22,688 bases of DNA from Sphacelaria rigidula (GCA_964200075.2 CAXNAA020000318.1:1-22688); one strand, 5' to 3'; positions 8,584-17,677 are shown, counted from the stretch's first letter. The notes: generated from the letters alone by a model not told the origin. Translations and numbers: made by a program.

Positions 8584-9996
8584 AGTACAAGGTTTTTGGC
8601 GCTTCGCGCCACCACTTAATGGAGCGTTTCGCAAGGCAAAGGGGAGTGAGGAGTGTTGCTACCGGCAGCGGCCGTCGCCCACAGGGAGAAGTGCTGAGAG
8701 GCGAAGATATGGTTCAGATATAACTCGTTGTCTTCTTTTCGCCTTTTTGGACTTTCAAACATCGTCGGCGACGATAAAACCTCACCAAAAAGAGCCGAAA
8801 CGAGGCAGAAGGCATTGGTCCTGCACGACTAAAAAGATAAACGTGAAGCTCTACCCATTCTCCGTCCGAGAAATCCACGCGAATGAACGTATTTAACCTT
8901 GAAAACGAGGCAAAAGACACTGATCGTACAGAACTGAAGAATTACGCCATTCTCCACCCATCCTACGTCTGAGATATCTGCCCAAAATGAACTCATTTCA
9001 ACCTTCAAACATGGACAAAAGTTGACCCAAAATCAAGAATCTTAGCGATGCAGAAGACACTGATCCTGCAGAATCAAGGACTCCCCATGAAGAAATATGA
9101 CAGCATCGACAGTATGAAGAAAAAATGTGGAAATCACTCTTGCCCGTCAATGAGACTACGTACAAGACGATCTTTTATGGCAACGAATCTCGATTTTTTT
9201 AGACGGGGCCGCAAATTCGCGAACTCAAAATCGGGGGGACCGTTTCATGGTACAGACGGTATGATATATTTGTGACAGTTCTGTACACACACGGTCCTTT
9301 TCTGCACGAGGGTGGTACTACGTACTCGCGCATGAAGCCGAATAGCAGGCAGGCGGTGAATAACCCTTCGAGTACAGTGCCGTACCTTGGTTCCCTAGGG
9401 GAATACAGTGGAGGACACTCCATTTAATACAGTGCACGAGCATGCCGTGTGGTAGTACATGATGACGGCACTGTCGGTATTGAGAGCAAAATGAACAATC
9501 AGTAAGCGAGAAGAGTTCAGTAGTGCAGTGCCATACATAACCCCTCAAGGACAGCGACAACAGACGAGGAGAGCACAGTACCGTTTGTCATAATAGTGAT
9601 ATATGTGGCAGCGCAGCGCAGCATCATGTATTACCATCGCCGCAGGTTACGGCGTCAACACTCATTATCCTTTTGTCACACCCCGTGCAAAGCTGCTTCA
9701 GCATCTGGTGCGGGCAGGCACGCCCTGCGCTGTCATGAGACTGTCTTCTGCTGCGATTACGAAAGTATCAAACGCCTCCTACCCTACCAATGTACGTCAA
9801 TACACGGACGTCCCCTCCTCGAAATCGGGGGGAGTCACGATCTCGAAATGATCTCCCGATCTTTAAAAACAAAATGGGCAGAAATGGTTCCGAGATCGCA
9901 ACACCCCAATATTATCTCCCCCGATTTGGACCATGAAATACGTTCCCCCATTTTTCCCCCCTCGATTAAAACAAATTTGTGATTGGTGACTGCCAT
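8584..9996. repeat. E repeat, second copy
   Basis: E2 aligns with E1 from TTTTTGGCGCTTCGCGCC to GGTGACTGCCAT. It contains the head hairpin, the ~140-base tandem run and the inverted-repeat element (about 9178-9995). It shows the empty site (AAAGGGGAGTGAGGAG, about 8639-8654) for the small insertion found in E3. Confidence 0.87.
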
Positions 9997-10264
9997 AAAA
10001 CAAAAAGGTTGATTGATTGATTCTCTCACATTAGCTGACTGAATCGATCCAGCCCGTGGTCAGGAGCAGCAAAAAAAACAGAATGATGTAAGAAAGATGA
10101 AGGGGAAAAAACAGAAAAAGATAAAAGTAGCGGTCTCAGAAAGGAAAGAAGAAAGGAAGCAGCGATGGTCTGAAACCCTTGGTATCCCTGACTAGGATAT
10201 CGACGTGTAGATGTAAGCACACGCTAGTGATGTAGGCAAAGAAAAGCACACGCGGAATGAATAG
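9997..10264. other. Spacer with no recognised feature
   Basis: This is purine-rich (AAGAAAGG-type) sequence between E2 and the second Pal block. It has no counterpart that I can see in the first repeat round, no conserved frame and no obvious element ends. Confidence 0.35.
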
Positions 10265-11513
10265 TTGGCCAACTTGAAGCGAGTGATAGAACCCACTCTC
10301 AATCAACGCCCTACTCTCAATCTCACGAAACCATTGCTACCTGCCGCTGACACACGATTGAGAGGTAAAAGTCCCGAAAGGATTAACCCTTGGACCGCAA
10401 TCAACGCCCTATTTTCAATCTCACGAAACCATCGCTACCTGCCGTTGACACACAATTGAGAGGTAAAAGGTCTCGAAAAGATTAACCCTTAGACCGCGAG
10501 GAGGGTAGTCCATCTGGATCATGCTTACTTTTTCAAGTGAGATTGATGCCGATTCAACAGGTGACCTACTCTTGCCGTCTAAGGGATACCCTTGGAACGC
10601 GATCAACGCCCTACTCTCAATCTCACGAAAACATTGTTACCTCCCGCTAACTCACGGTTGTGAGGTAGACGGTCCCAAAAGGGTTAACCCTTAGACCGCG
10701 AGGAGGGTAGTATATCTGGATCACGCATAGTTTTTCAAGTGAGATTGATGCCAATTCAAGAGGTGATCTACTCTTCTTGCCATCTAAGGGTTAACCCTTG
10801 GATCGCAATCAACGCCCTACTCTCAATCTCAAGAGAATATTGTTACCTACCGCCAACACACGATTGTTGTGAGGTAGATGGCCCCAAAAGGGTGAACCCT
10901 TAGACCGCAAGGAGGGCAGTCCGTCTGGATCGCGCATACTTTATCAAGCGGAATTGATGCCGATTAAAATTGTGACCTACTCTTGCCCTCTAAGGGTCAA
11001 CCCTCAGACCGCGAGGGTAGGTCACCTACTGAATCGGCACCAATACTCACTTGAAAAAGAGTATGCATGATCCGGGTGGACTACCCGCACCGCGGTCTAA
11101 GGGACACCCCTTGGACCGCGATGCGGGTAGTCCACCTGGATCACGCATACTTTTCAAGCGAAATTGGTGCCGATTCAGCATATGACCTACCCTCGCGGTC
11201 AAAGGGCCGCGGTGCGGGTAGTCTATCTGCATCATGCATTCTCTTTCCAAGTGAAAATTGATGCCGATTCAGCAGGTGACCTCTTCTCGCGGTCGAAGGG
11301 TTGACCCTTAGACCGCGAGGGTAGTCTATCTGGATCATGCATCATGCTTTTTCCAAGTGACATTGATACCGATTCAAAATATGACCTTTTCTCACCATGT
11401 ACGGGTTAACCCTTAGACCCCGAGGGTAGTCCATCGGGATCATGCATATACTTTGCTCAAGTGAAATTGATGCCATGTCAACAGATGACCTACCCTCGAC
11501 GTCAAAGGGTTAA
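10265..11513. repeat. Pal array: tandem ~100-base inverted-end units spaced by TTAA-like tetramers
   Basis: Units start CCCTTAGACC or CCCTTGGACC and end GGTCTAAGGG or a near variant: 10486-10585, 10589-10683, 10688-10790, 10795-10892, 10897-10996, 11001-11103, 11108-11206, 11207-11300, 11305-11405 and 11410-11509. Lengths are 94-103. The linkers after 10688 are TTAA, TGAA, TCAA, a 4-base ACAC, none, TTGA, TTAA, and a closing TTAA (11510-11513). Interiors are of two sorts: one with CTTTTTCAAGTGA.ATTGATGCCGATTCA, in either orientation, and one with ATCAACGCCCTA and CAATCTCACGAAA. TTAA plus CCCTWGA-type ends resemble piggyBac-type termini. No transposase is present. Confidence 0.8.
10387..10998. 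repeat. Higher-order ~205-base dimers within the Pal array
   Basis: The two interior types alternate, so that ATCAACGCCCTAYT.TCAATCTCA recurs near 10398, 10598 and 10806 with a CAAGTG.GATTGATGCC unit between. Single-unit insertion was therefore followed by duplication of pairs. Confidence 0.7.
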
Positions 11514-12116
11514 GGACTACACCAGCATCGACACTACTGTGTGTGTGCGTGTGTGTTGCCATCCCATCTCTTGTAAGCACCGGTCTACATCTTCCGGTGT
11601 ATGTGGGCGCACCATCCGGGGTCACACAGGAGAAAGGACAACACAGGAGTTTTCATTTTTTTTATTTGTGATAGTTCTTACTTTCCTTCTGCGGTGCCTG
11701 CCTTTTATTTTTTATAGCGAGAGGGGTTCAGCAGTCCCTTCCTCTCGTCGACCGTTAAGTCGAGTTTCGTGTACCCATGACATCGTTGCTCTCCACTATT
11801 GGGCATTGTGTGAGAAAAAAACCAGATCGCTCCGAGATTTGAACCCACGACCCACTGGAAGGCGATGGCACGCTGACTCTTTCTTGCCGTTTAATCCAGC
11901 GGAGGCATACCGCACGCATACTGACTCTGCACGCTCTTGACTGCATGGTCAAAACAGGTCAGGAGTCCCTGGAACTGCCTTCTGCATAGATGCTCAGCAT
12001 CCACATGATTATACACATGATCATGAGAAAATGCGTTTTGTGTAGCGAGAAAAGAGCTGTTCTGAACCCCACATGTGGCATAGTCCATCTCAGTCCACCT
12101 GCGGGGTCGCTGAGGG
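11514..12116. other. Segment interrupting the Pal array, with a tRNA-like part
   Basis: TTAA (11510-11513) and TTAA (12117-12120) bracket this segment. It has a short GT run (11538-11557), a 6-base-stem palindrome CACCGG..CCGGTG near 11578, and a tRNA-like stretch. It does not begin with CCC, so it is not itself a Pal unit. Confidence 0.5.
11821..11905 (-). repeat. Degenerate tRNA-derived (SINE-like) sequence
   Basis: On the minus strand TGGATTAAACGG resembles an A box and GTGGGTTCAAATCTC is a good B box (GGTTCRANNCC). The spacing suits a class II (long variable arm) tRNA. Acceptor arms do not pair and no full cloverleaf forms, so this looks like a tRNA relic or a SINE head. Confidence 0.45.
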
Positions 12117-12120
12117 TTAA

Positions 12121-12314
12121 CCCTTGGACAGCGAGGGCAGGTCATCTGTTGAATCGGCATCAATTTCACCTCAAAGAAGTGTGTATAGTCTAGATGGACT
12201 ACGTTCGTGGTCCTCACACCGTGGTGGTAGTCCACCTAGATTATGCATTATTTTCTCAAGTGAAAATGATGCCGACTCAACAGATCGCGGTCTTCTGGTA
12301 AATCACTTTAGTGT
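12121..12314. repeat. Further Pal units after the interruption
   Basis: After TTAA at 12117-12120 a flipped unit starts CCCTTGGACAGCGAGGG and contains GTTGAATCGGCATCAATTTCA. A second, degenerate unit in the other orientation (CTCAAGTGAAAATGATGCCG) follows to about 12290. Confidence 0.6.
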
Positions 12315-13045
12315 CGCAGGTGTTCATGTGCGGAATCGGCATCATTTTTACTCGAAAAGGGCCTGAAAATGATGCCGATTCCACAAATAAATGAATACTT
12401 CCACTGGGTCGAAGGTTTGTGTCTACGCCGTAGAACGAAGCACTCTTTGCCTACGGAGCGATCAAACACCCTCGCTGCCCGAGTGTTCGAGGTCTGCCTT
12501 TCTCGGGGTACGGCTGGGGTTAGTGTTGGAGTGCAGTTTGGTCAGTCTGCAAAGAATGCATTTATCGAGAATAAAGGGGTTTTAACGAAATAAAACCTTG
12601 GACCACCGGAGGTGTCCATTTGTTGACGGCACCACGTAATCATTTAGATAAATCGGTATCATTTTCATCAAAGCGCCGGAGTTCAAAGTGGAATTGGCAT
12701 CATTTTTACTCGGAAAGGGCCTGAAAATAATGCCGATTTTACCACTGAATGAATACTTTCACTGGGTCGGAGGGTTCGTATCTACACCGTCGGACGAAGC
12801 ACCATCTGCCTCCGGAGCAATAGAACAGCCTCGCTGCGCGAGTGAGTGTTCGAGGTCTGCCTTTCTCGGGACACGGCTGGGTTAGTGTTGAAGTGCAGTT
12901 GGGTCAGTCAATAAAATACGCGGATATTGTGAAGAAGGGGCTGATAACGAAGTAAAGCCTTGGACGGCCGCAGGTGTCCATTTGCTGACGGCATCAAAGT
13001 ATTGAATTTATGAAATCGGCATCGTTTTCAAGATATCAAGGCCTG
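12315..13045. repeat. Y block, second copy: two ~340-base tandem units
   Basis: CATTTTTACT at 12343 and 12701 marks a period of about 358 bases. Shared text includes GAATGAATACTT, CACTGGGTCG, GTTCGAGGTCTGCCTTTCTC, GGTTAGTGTTG.AGTGCAGTT and CCTTGGAC..CC. A partial third head is at about 13015. Each unit opens with a hairpin. Confidence 0.8.
12332..12384. other. Hairpin at head of Y unit
   Basis: GGAATCGGCATCATTTT pairs with AAAATGATGCCGATTCC across a spacer of about 17 bases. The second unit has a decayed form at about 12690-12740. Confidence 0.8.
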
Positions 13046-13454
13046 TGTTTGGGCGCTCGGCCGGAGCGATCTCAGTCAAGGCATATGTACTAGTGGTGAT
13101 ATTCAAGTAATGATAGTGCGACTGACGCCTCAACGCTCAGGGAGAAGAAGGTTGCCGCGATAGCCAAATATATCTATGTACACTTCCCTAGGGTGTACGG
13201 GGCACCTTGGCGCCAGGCGCGGCACGTGGTGAGCTCCAACAAAAAAACTGCTGCAGAAAGGAGGCAAGTTAGGTAGTGATGGAGAAATAGAGAGGTAGGT
13301 GTCTCCAACAGCGAGAGAGGTGTGGACGGCCAAGAAGGAGACTCGAGACGGGCTGAAGACAAAATGAAAAAATTCCTTTCAAGTCCGCAGAAAGAAAACG
13401 GAAAAAAAAACCCTGTAGTGATCACAGAGAAACGGAAGAATCAAATGTTGCGAA
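13046..13454. other. Spacer with no recognised feature
   Basis: No element ends or conserved frames are seen. The open frames here lie over AG-rich sequence and have no counterpart in the first repeat round. Confidence 0.35.
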
Positions 13455-13910
13455 ACGGGGGTCAAACGGCTGGGAGCGTCACTGGGCGCGAAAGGAGGTC
13501 AAACGGCTGGAAACGTCACTGGTTCCAGAGTAAATTCCGCGCGAATGGCTGGCGAAGTCACTCGTGAAGTGGTGCTGAAGTGGCAGAGAAGAGAGTATGA
13601 TAATCCGAGAGAGGTAAAGTTGTCAGTGGTAAAAGTGGTAGAAAAGGTGAGATTCCGAGGGAGGGGTAGAGGTGCGAAAGTCGCAGAAAATTGCGAAATT
13701 CTGAATAAATAAATCGACGAAAGCGCAAATTCCCAACAGTAAATAGGAGATGCTGTTCATCACAGAGAAACGGAAGAATCAAATACTGGCCGCTGGTGCG
13801 TCGGACTTCGGAGGAAGGNNNNNNNNNNAGGAAGGGTGCGCTGTCAGGCCCCGTAATTGTTGCACCTGCATCCAGAGACCCGGAATGTGGACAAACTTAA
13901 TGAATAAGAA
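13455..13910. repeat. X block, second copy
   Basis: GTCAAACGGCTGG...CGTCACTGG occurs twice (about 13460 and 13498), followed by CAGAGTAAATTCCGCG, then CTGGCCGCTGGTGCGTC and the CAGGCCCCGTAATTG segment shared with 8519-8533. It runs directly into E3. Confidence 0.75.
13819..13828. other. Assembly gap of 10 Ns
   Basis: The bases on both sides share AGGAAGG. Collapsing that overlap restores the exact length of the homologous X sequence near 8500-8522, so the gap is probably of zero size. Confidence 0.85.
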
Positions 13911-13974
13911 TAATACAAGGTGTTTGGCGCTTCGCGTCACCGCTCAATGGAGCGATTGCCAAGGCGAATGTAAA

Positions 13975-14076
13975 CCCTTTCATTGCGAGGGCAGGTTACC
14001 TGCTGAATTGGCATCAATAATCGCTTGAAGAAAGTATGCATGATCCAGATGGGCTACCCGCATCGCGGTCTACGGG
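13975..14076. mobile_element. Solitary Pal unit inserted in E3
   Basis: The unit starts CCCTTTCATTGCGAGGG and ends CGCGGTCTACGGG, with the flipped core (AATTGGCATCAAT...TATGCATGATCCAGATGG). TAAA flanks it on both sides (13971-13974 and 14077-14080). E1 reads AAAGGGTAATGAGGAG at the matching place, with a single copy of the target, so E1 is the empty site. Confidence 0.78.
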
Positions 14077-14540
14077 TAAATGATGAAATGGGCATCAACC
14101 GTCGCCCACATACAGGAGTGCTCAGAGGGGAGGATATGATTGAGATATGACTCCTTCGACATTCAGATATTCTCCATTATTGTCTCTCTTAATCACCGAC
14201 GACGATAAAACCCGACCCAAAAAGAATCGAAACGGGGCAGAAAGCACTGATCTTGCACAACGAAAAAGATAGCCGAAAAGCTCCCCCCAGTCTTCGTCCG
14301 AGAAATCGACACAAAATGAACTCATTTACCCTTCAAACAACTATGAAAACCGAACGGAAATGAAGAATCGAAGGAAACAGGAGACACTGATCCTACAGAA
14401 GCAAAAAAATAACCGTGAATCTCCACCCATCTCACGTGTGGGATATCTGCCCAAAATGAACTCCCTTGAACCTTCAAACATCGACAAATTTCGATCGAAG
14501 AGTTTCAGTTCCGAGATGACCCTCCACGAGGCCTGATATG

Positions 14541-14970
14541 CTTTCTGGCAAGGATGTCGGTTGACAGGGTTTGAACCCCTCGACAGACTGTTAAGCATCA
14601 ATTGCCTGTCTTGACAGCCTCGACAGGGTAACGCCTGACCATATAGCCGAAACCCGAAACGCCAATTTTTTCGGCCATGTTTCCCGAGCAAACGCGGTAC
14701 ATTTTATGTTAGCTCAGCCCTGATTATCCTGGCATTATGCTCGTATGCTAATTTGGGCAACAAATACGAATTATGTTAGAAATCATGCCGGCACAAAGGA
14801 CTCAGGCCTAGTTGTGTGAAAGGAAAAAGAAGGTTTTCTACATAAATGGGTAGGCGTTATTTACCCCGGGGACAGGGGATGTTTTGTCTTGACGACAAAT
14901 GCCTTGACAGACAGGCTTGACAGCTTGACAGCTTGACAGCTTGACGTCAACCGACACCCTTGCTTTCTGG
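14541..14970. mobile_element. hAT-like non-autonomous element with 8-base target duplication
   Basis: The element spans 14549-14962 (414 bases). The left end is CAAGGATGTCGGTTGAC; the right end on the minus strand is CAAGGGTGTCGGTTGAC, 16 of 17 identical. CTTTCTGG occurs directly outside both ends (14541-14548, 14963-14970). An 8-base duplication and CARRG-type ends fit the hAT superfamily. Near the right end CTTGACAG-like 8-mers recur five times (14903-14945), and GACAG motifs recur near the left end, like the subterminal transposase sites of this superfamily. There is no transposase frame. If the matching G at 14540 is counted, the duplication is 9 bases, as in Mutator-like elements, but the CAAGG/CCTTG symmetry favours hAT. 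Confidence 0.85.
14903..14945 (+). repeat. Subterminal 8-base repeats of the hAT-like element
   Basis: CTTGACAG followed by repeated GCTTGACA forms five near-identical 8-mers directly inside the right inverted repeat. Confidence 0.85.
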
Positions 14971-15125
14971 AGTAGCTTGCCACTTATATAGCAACGAATC
15001 TCGATTTTTATAGACTTGAGATTGGCGAACTCAAAATTGGGGGACCGTATTATGGTACCTTGTGGTGAATAATCCTTGTGGTGTATAATCCTTGTGGTCC
15101 AGTGCCGTACGAGCTGGGCCAGCCT

Positions 15126-15544
15126 AGGGGCGGACTTGAAATTTGCAGGCAAATGCGCCGGCCAATAGTTAGAGTTCGAGCTTGAAATTTGGTGTGGATA
15201 ATGCATGGAGCATAAGAAAAACTACTCAAGAATAACCAAAAGGTTTTTGTTTTCCGTGAGTTAAGGGCATTTTACTGATACCTGAAAACTGATTATTGCC
15301 CTTGAGGCCGTTTCTTCCGGTTCGTATTTTATTTGGCTCGTATTTTCCACTTTTAGGATATTTGTCAAGGTTTTTGACCCCCAAACAGGGGAAATCGCCA
15401 CCACACGTCTTGGACACTTTGTATCACCCCACCGAGAGGAGCCTAGCCCACTTTTCCGATTCGCCTGGGTCAGAGATTTCGAGAGCGGCCTCTGGACAAA
15501 AATACGAGGAAAACATATATTGCACAGTCTGTAGGTATTTTCAC
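15126..15544. other. Spacer between E3 and exon block Q
   Basis: No family-level match and no element ends. On the minus strand it directly follows the donor at 15562, so it is intron or post-gene sequence of the broken copy 2. Confidence 0.4.
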
Positions 15545-15562
15545 CATACCTACACTTCTCAC

Positions 15563-15805
15563 CTCCAAATCCCCGTGTAGCACCTTCATATTGGGAACCT
15601 CCTGGACCTGCTTATCGGCCCCATGCATCGGAACCTCGACCGAATGTTCATGAAACTTTGCTATACCCTTGAGTGGATCTTCCTCGCCAGTCTCGAAGGT
15701 TTCCATGGCGGCAACCCCGCCGTTGTTCGAGTCCTCCAAGTGGGACCTCGTGCGGCTGTCATGTTCGAAAGAAGATTTATCGTCGCCTGTCATCTTGCCC
15801 CATTC
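15563..15805 (-). pseudogene. Exon following the thioredoxin domain (copy 2, orphaned)
   Basis: The acceptor is AACGTCAG and the donor GAG|GTGAGA; 81 codons, phase 0. The product runs EWGKMTGDDKSSFEHDS, then GGVAAMETFETGEEDPLKG, then HSVEVPMHG and EVPNMK. It is acidic, hydrophilic and linker-like, and matches the right copy at 65 of 81 positions with no stop or frameshift. Thioredoxin exons that should precede it (16.4-18.1 kb) are missing, and the downstream part of the gene is displaced by the 11-kb repeat block. I therefore call it an orphan exon, although its own frame is intact. Confidence 0.6.
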
Positions 15806-16037
15806 CTGACGTTCGTGGTAATTTCATGGCAGTCATGCAAGCAGAGGAGAAGAGAAAATCGAGCGCGTCGACGAGCCGTAATACTGCCAACAAGGAAAAA
15901 CTAGCAAGAGGAACGAATCGTACTCGGATTTTCGCCATGATCTCGACAAAGTAGGTTATGCTCCTAGCATTTAGCTTTGCTCGTGCGGCTGTCGTGTTAC
16001 TCCTCTCTCTGCCGTTGCTATCAGCCGAACTCACCTA

Positions 16038-16063
16038 GGACACGACATATTCATGTCGTGTCC
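16038..16063. other. Perfect palindrome
   Basis: GGACACGACAT-ATTC-ATGTCGTGTCC has an 11-base perfect stem and a 4-base loop. The matching place in the other Q copy (about 21622-21650) retains only a degraded version. Confidence 0.85.
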
Positions 16064-16384
16064 ATATGATCGACAGTAGCCACACTGAAGCTTGAACGTT
16101 GCCAGTGGCTGCACTACACTCAAAATCACATCAAAAACGTCATGGGCGCTGTCATGAAACGGAGTGGTGATATACGCCCCACTGCGGTAGTCACGTTTTT
16201 AATAATGGAACTCACAACTGTAACTCAAGAAGATTTCTTCGTCATATCAATTCAACGCACTCCAAAGCCATTCAACAGTTTCAGAACGTCTCAGCTGCGT
16301 ACTTATTGTCGGATCAACGATGCGTCGGGAACATTGACTTGAGAAGCTCCTTCTGGGTAACTGGCAAAATAGCACGGTCCTGCA

Positions 16385-16632
16385 TGCGCAACTTCCATCT
16401 GGGATACATAGGTATATATCCCAGACCAATCTAGGATGCCACACTCCACATGGATATCAATCTGCGATATCAAGCCCACCTAGGACATAGACATCCCAAA
16501 TGAATAGAGCAGATGGACATCCCAGATGGATATTCATATCCCATATGGACATCCTAGATGGACAGTGATACCCCCAATGGATATCCCAGATAGACATCAT
16601 ATCCCAGATAGACATGATATACCAGGTGAGGG
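16385..16632. repeat. Short tandem tract of CCCAGATGGACAT-like units
   Basis: About a dozen degenerate 14-20-base units run through the tract, variants of ATATCCCAGATGGACATC. It begins where homology to the right Q/R junction stops. Confidence 0.85.
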
Positions 16633-17341
16633 TTGCACGATAACGTCCAAGAAACAGCTAAGTACTCTGGGGTTTGAAACGATAGATGTTCTACCTTGAA
16701 GGGACGCCAACAGTCATAGCTCATCCGCTAGGGGAAGAGCTGTGAGGTTAAATACATGCACTAAACGAGGAGTGAAAAAAGGCCAACCGTCCCAAGCGTT
16801 CACCTACACTCCCATCCACCACGATCGCGCACGACGCTCGCAGTCACAACTTACGGAATGCATTGAAACTCCCCCTACAATGACATGATCACCTGCTTGG
16901 CAGACAACAATATTAGCACATCTGCAGCTTCTGACCGCCGACACCACCGTATGGCAGCTTCCGTCAAACATTTCCAACTACTGCGGTTGTACGGACGTCA
17001 CCACCATATTACAGGAAGCTCTTGAGCCATTTCACTGTGCTACCATAGGGTCACATGACCATCTCCATGCGCTGTCACCCGCTAGAGCACTTCTTGTTCG
17101 TTCATCTCTTCGTCAGACTTTCAACCCCTGTCTTTTCTTAGGGCGTGTCTCACAGTCGGGCTCAAGAGATCGACCCACCGTGCCTCGGTATATGCCTGAC
17201 AGTCGGGGATAATGGATTGACTCAGCACTCCCCACAGGGTCGACTTTCGTTTGATCTTCATATTCTACGCACGTCATCTTGGTGCAACGAAGGAAATCAG
17301 ATACTCTCGGAGGAGGGAGTTTTTTACTCATATCCTAACTC
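16633..17341. other. Sequence with no recognised gene
   Basis: A weak tRNA B-box-like string (GTTTCAAACCCC on the minus strand, around 16670) is present without a foldable cloverleaf. Around 17215-17245 it loosely matches 3838-3870. No conserved frame was identified. Confidence 0.35.
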
Positions 17342-17677
17342 TCAACTCGCCGTCACCATGTTCAACATGTACAGTACAATGTAGACCACCGGGGTAAGTA
17401 TATACAGTACAAACGACGTTTCAAGAACACAGGCAAACTGCAAGTGCCCCGGCGCCATCAACACATCGGCTCTATATTTTGCTCCGAAAGTACCATCACT
17501 CAAGATTATCGTTTTCGCACCACTGAAAATGCAGCAAGATAGACACTGTCTATGCACCAGGTCAAGCAGCTTCTCGAAACAGTAGCCAACCACATCCGAC
17601 TCCTCCGGGAAGAGGTGGAGCACGAACTTCGAACGCACGAGTCGCGTAAAGGCAGTCATCCCAGTGGTTGACTTCGG
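17342..17677 (-). CDS. Unrecognised candidate terminal exon with a hydrophobic C-terminus
   Basis: Acceptor-like GTTTGCGTCTCTTCAG on the minus strand opens a 111-codon frame to a TGA. It includes RSKFVLHLFPEESDVVGYC, then DLVHRQCLSCC, and ends in the hydrophobic FVLYILTPVVYIVLYML, which could be a membrane segment. A neighbouring frame at 17656-17904 is also open and includes ECGSCDVQRC. There is no family match and no second copy in the window to test conservation. It occupies the place where thioredoxin exons of copy 2 would be expected, but does not resemble them. Confidence 0.27.
   Translation of the reverse strand, partial: PKSTTGMTAFTRLVRSKFVLHLFPEESDVVGYCFEKLLDLVHRQCLSCCIFSGAKTIILSDGTFGAKYRADVLMAPGHLQFACVLETSFVLYILTPVVYIVLYMLNMVTAS

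Larger units (their letters stand above)
13911..15125. repeat. E repeat, third copy, interrupted
   Basis: This copy matches E1 and E2 from ACAAGGTGTTTGGCGCTTCGCG. It is interrupted by a 102-base Pal unit (13975-14076) and has unrelated sequence around the hAT-like element (about 14500-14985). It resumes at AGCAACGAATCTCGATTTTT and fades out after GTGCCGTACGAGCTGGG. A small triplication of TCCTTGTGGTG..TAA lies near 15055-15100. Confidence 0.8.
15545..16375. repeat. Duplicated block Q (copy 2)
   Basis: This block is collinear with 21130-21965, from GGAACCTCC.GGACCTGCT to TAACT..CAAAATAG.ACGGTCC-like text. Beyond 16380 this copy enters a short tandem tract, whereas the right copy continues into block R'. 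Confidence 0.9.

Noticed and set aside
10265-11513. CRISPR-like array of regular spacing
   Set aside because: The repeats are whole ~100-base units with inverted ends and similar interiors, not short repeats with unique spacers, and the DNA is eukaryotic.
11755-11952. Short frames around the tRNA-like stretch
   Set aside because: No conserved partner; they overlap the SINE-like relic on either strand.
14566-14650. tRNA gene on the minus strand (GGGTTCAAACCC B-box-like)
   Set aside because: It lies inside the hAT-like element; the B-box string is self-complementary and no acceptor or anticodon arms fold.
15777-16034. Minus-strand frame resembling a signal peptide (MAKIRVRF.., then SLLAVLRLVDALDF)
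   Set aside because: It lies in the intron just before the 15805 acceptor; the hydrophobic part overlaps the splice polypyrimidine stretch, and the other copy has an in-frame TGA.
16655-16735. Second tRNA-like stretch
   Set aside because: The only support is a loose B box (GTTTCAAACCCC); no cloverleaf can be drawn.
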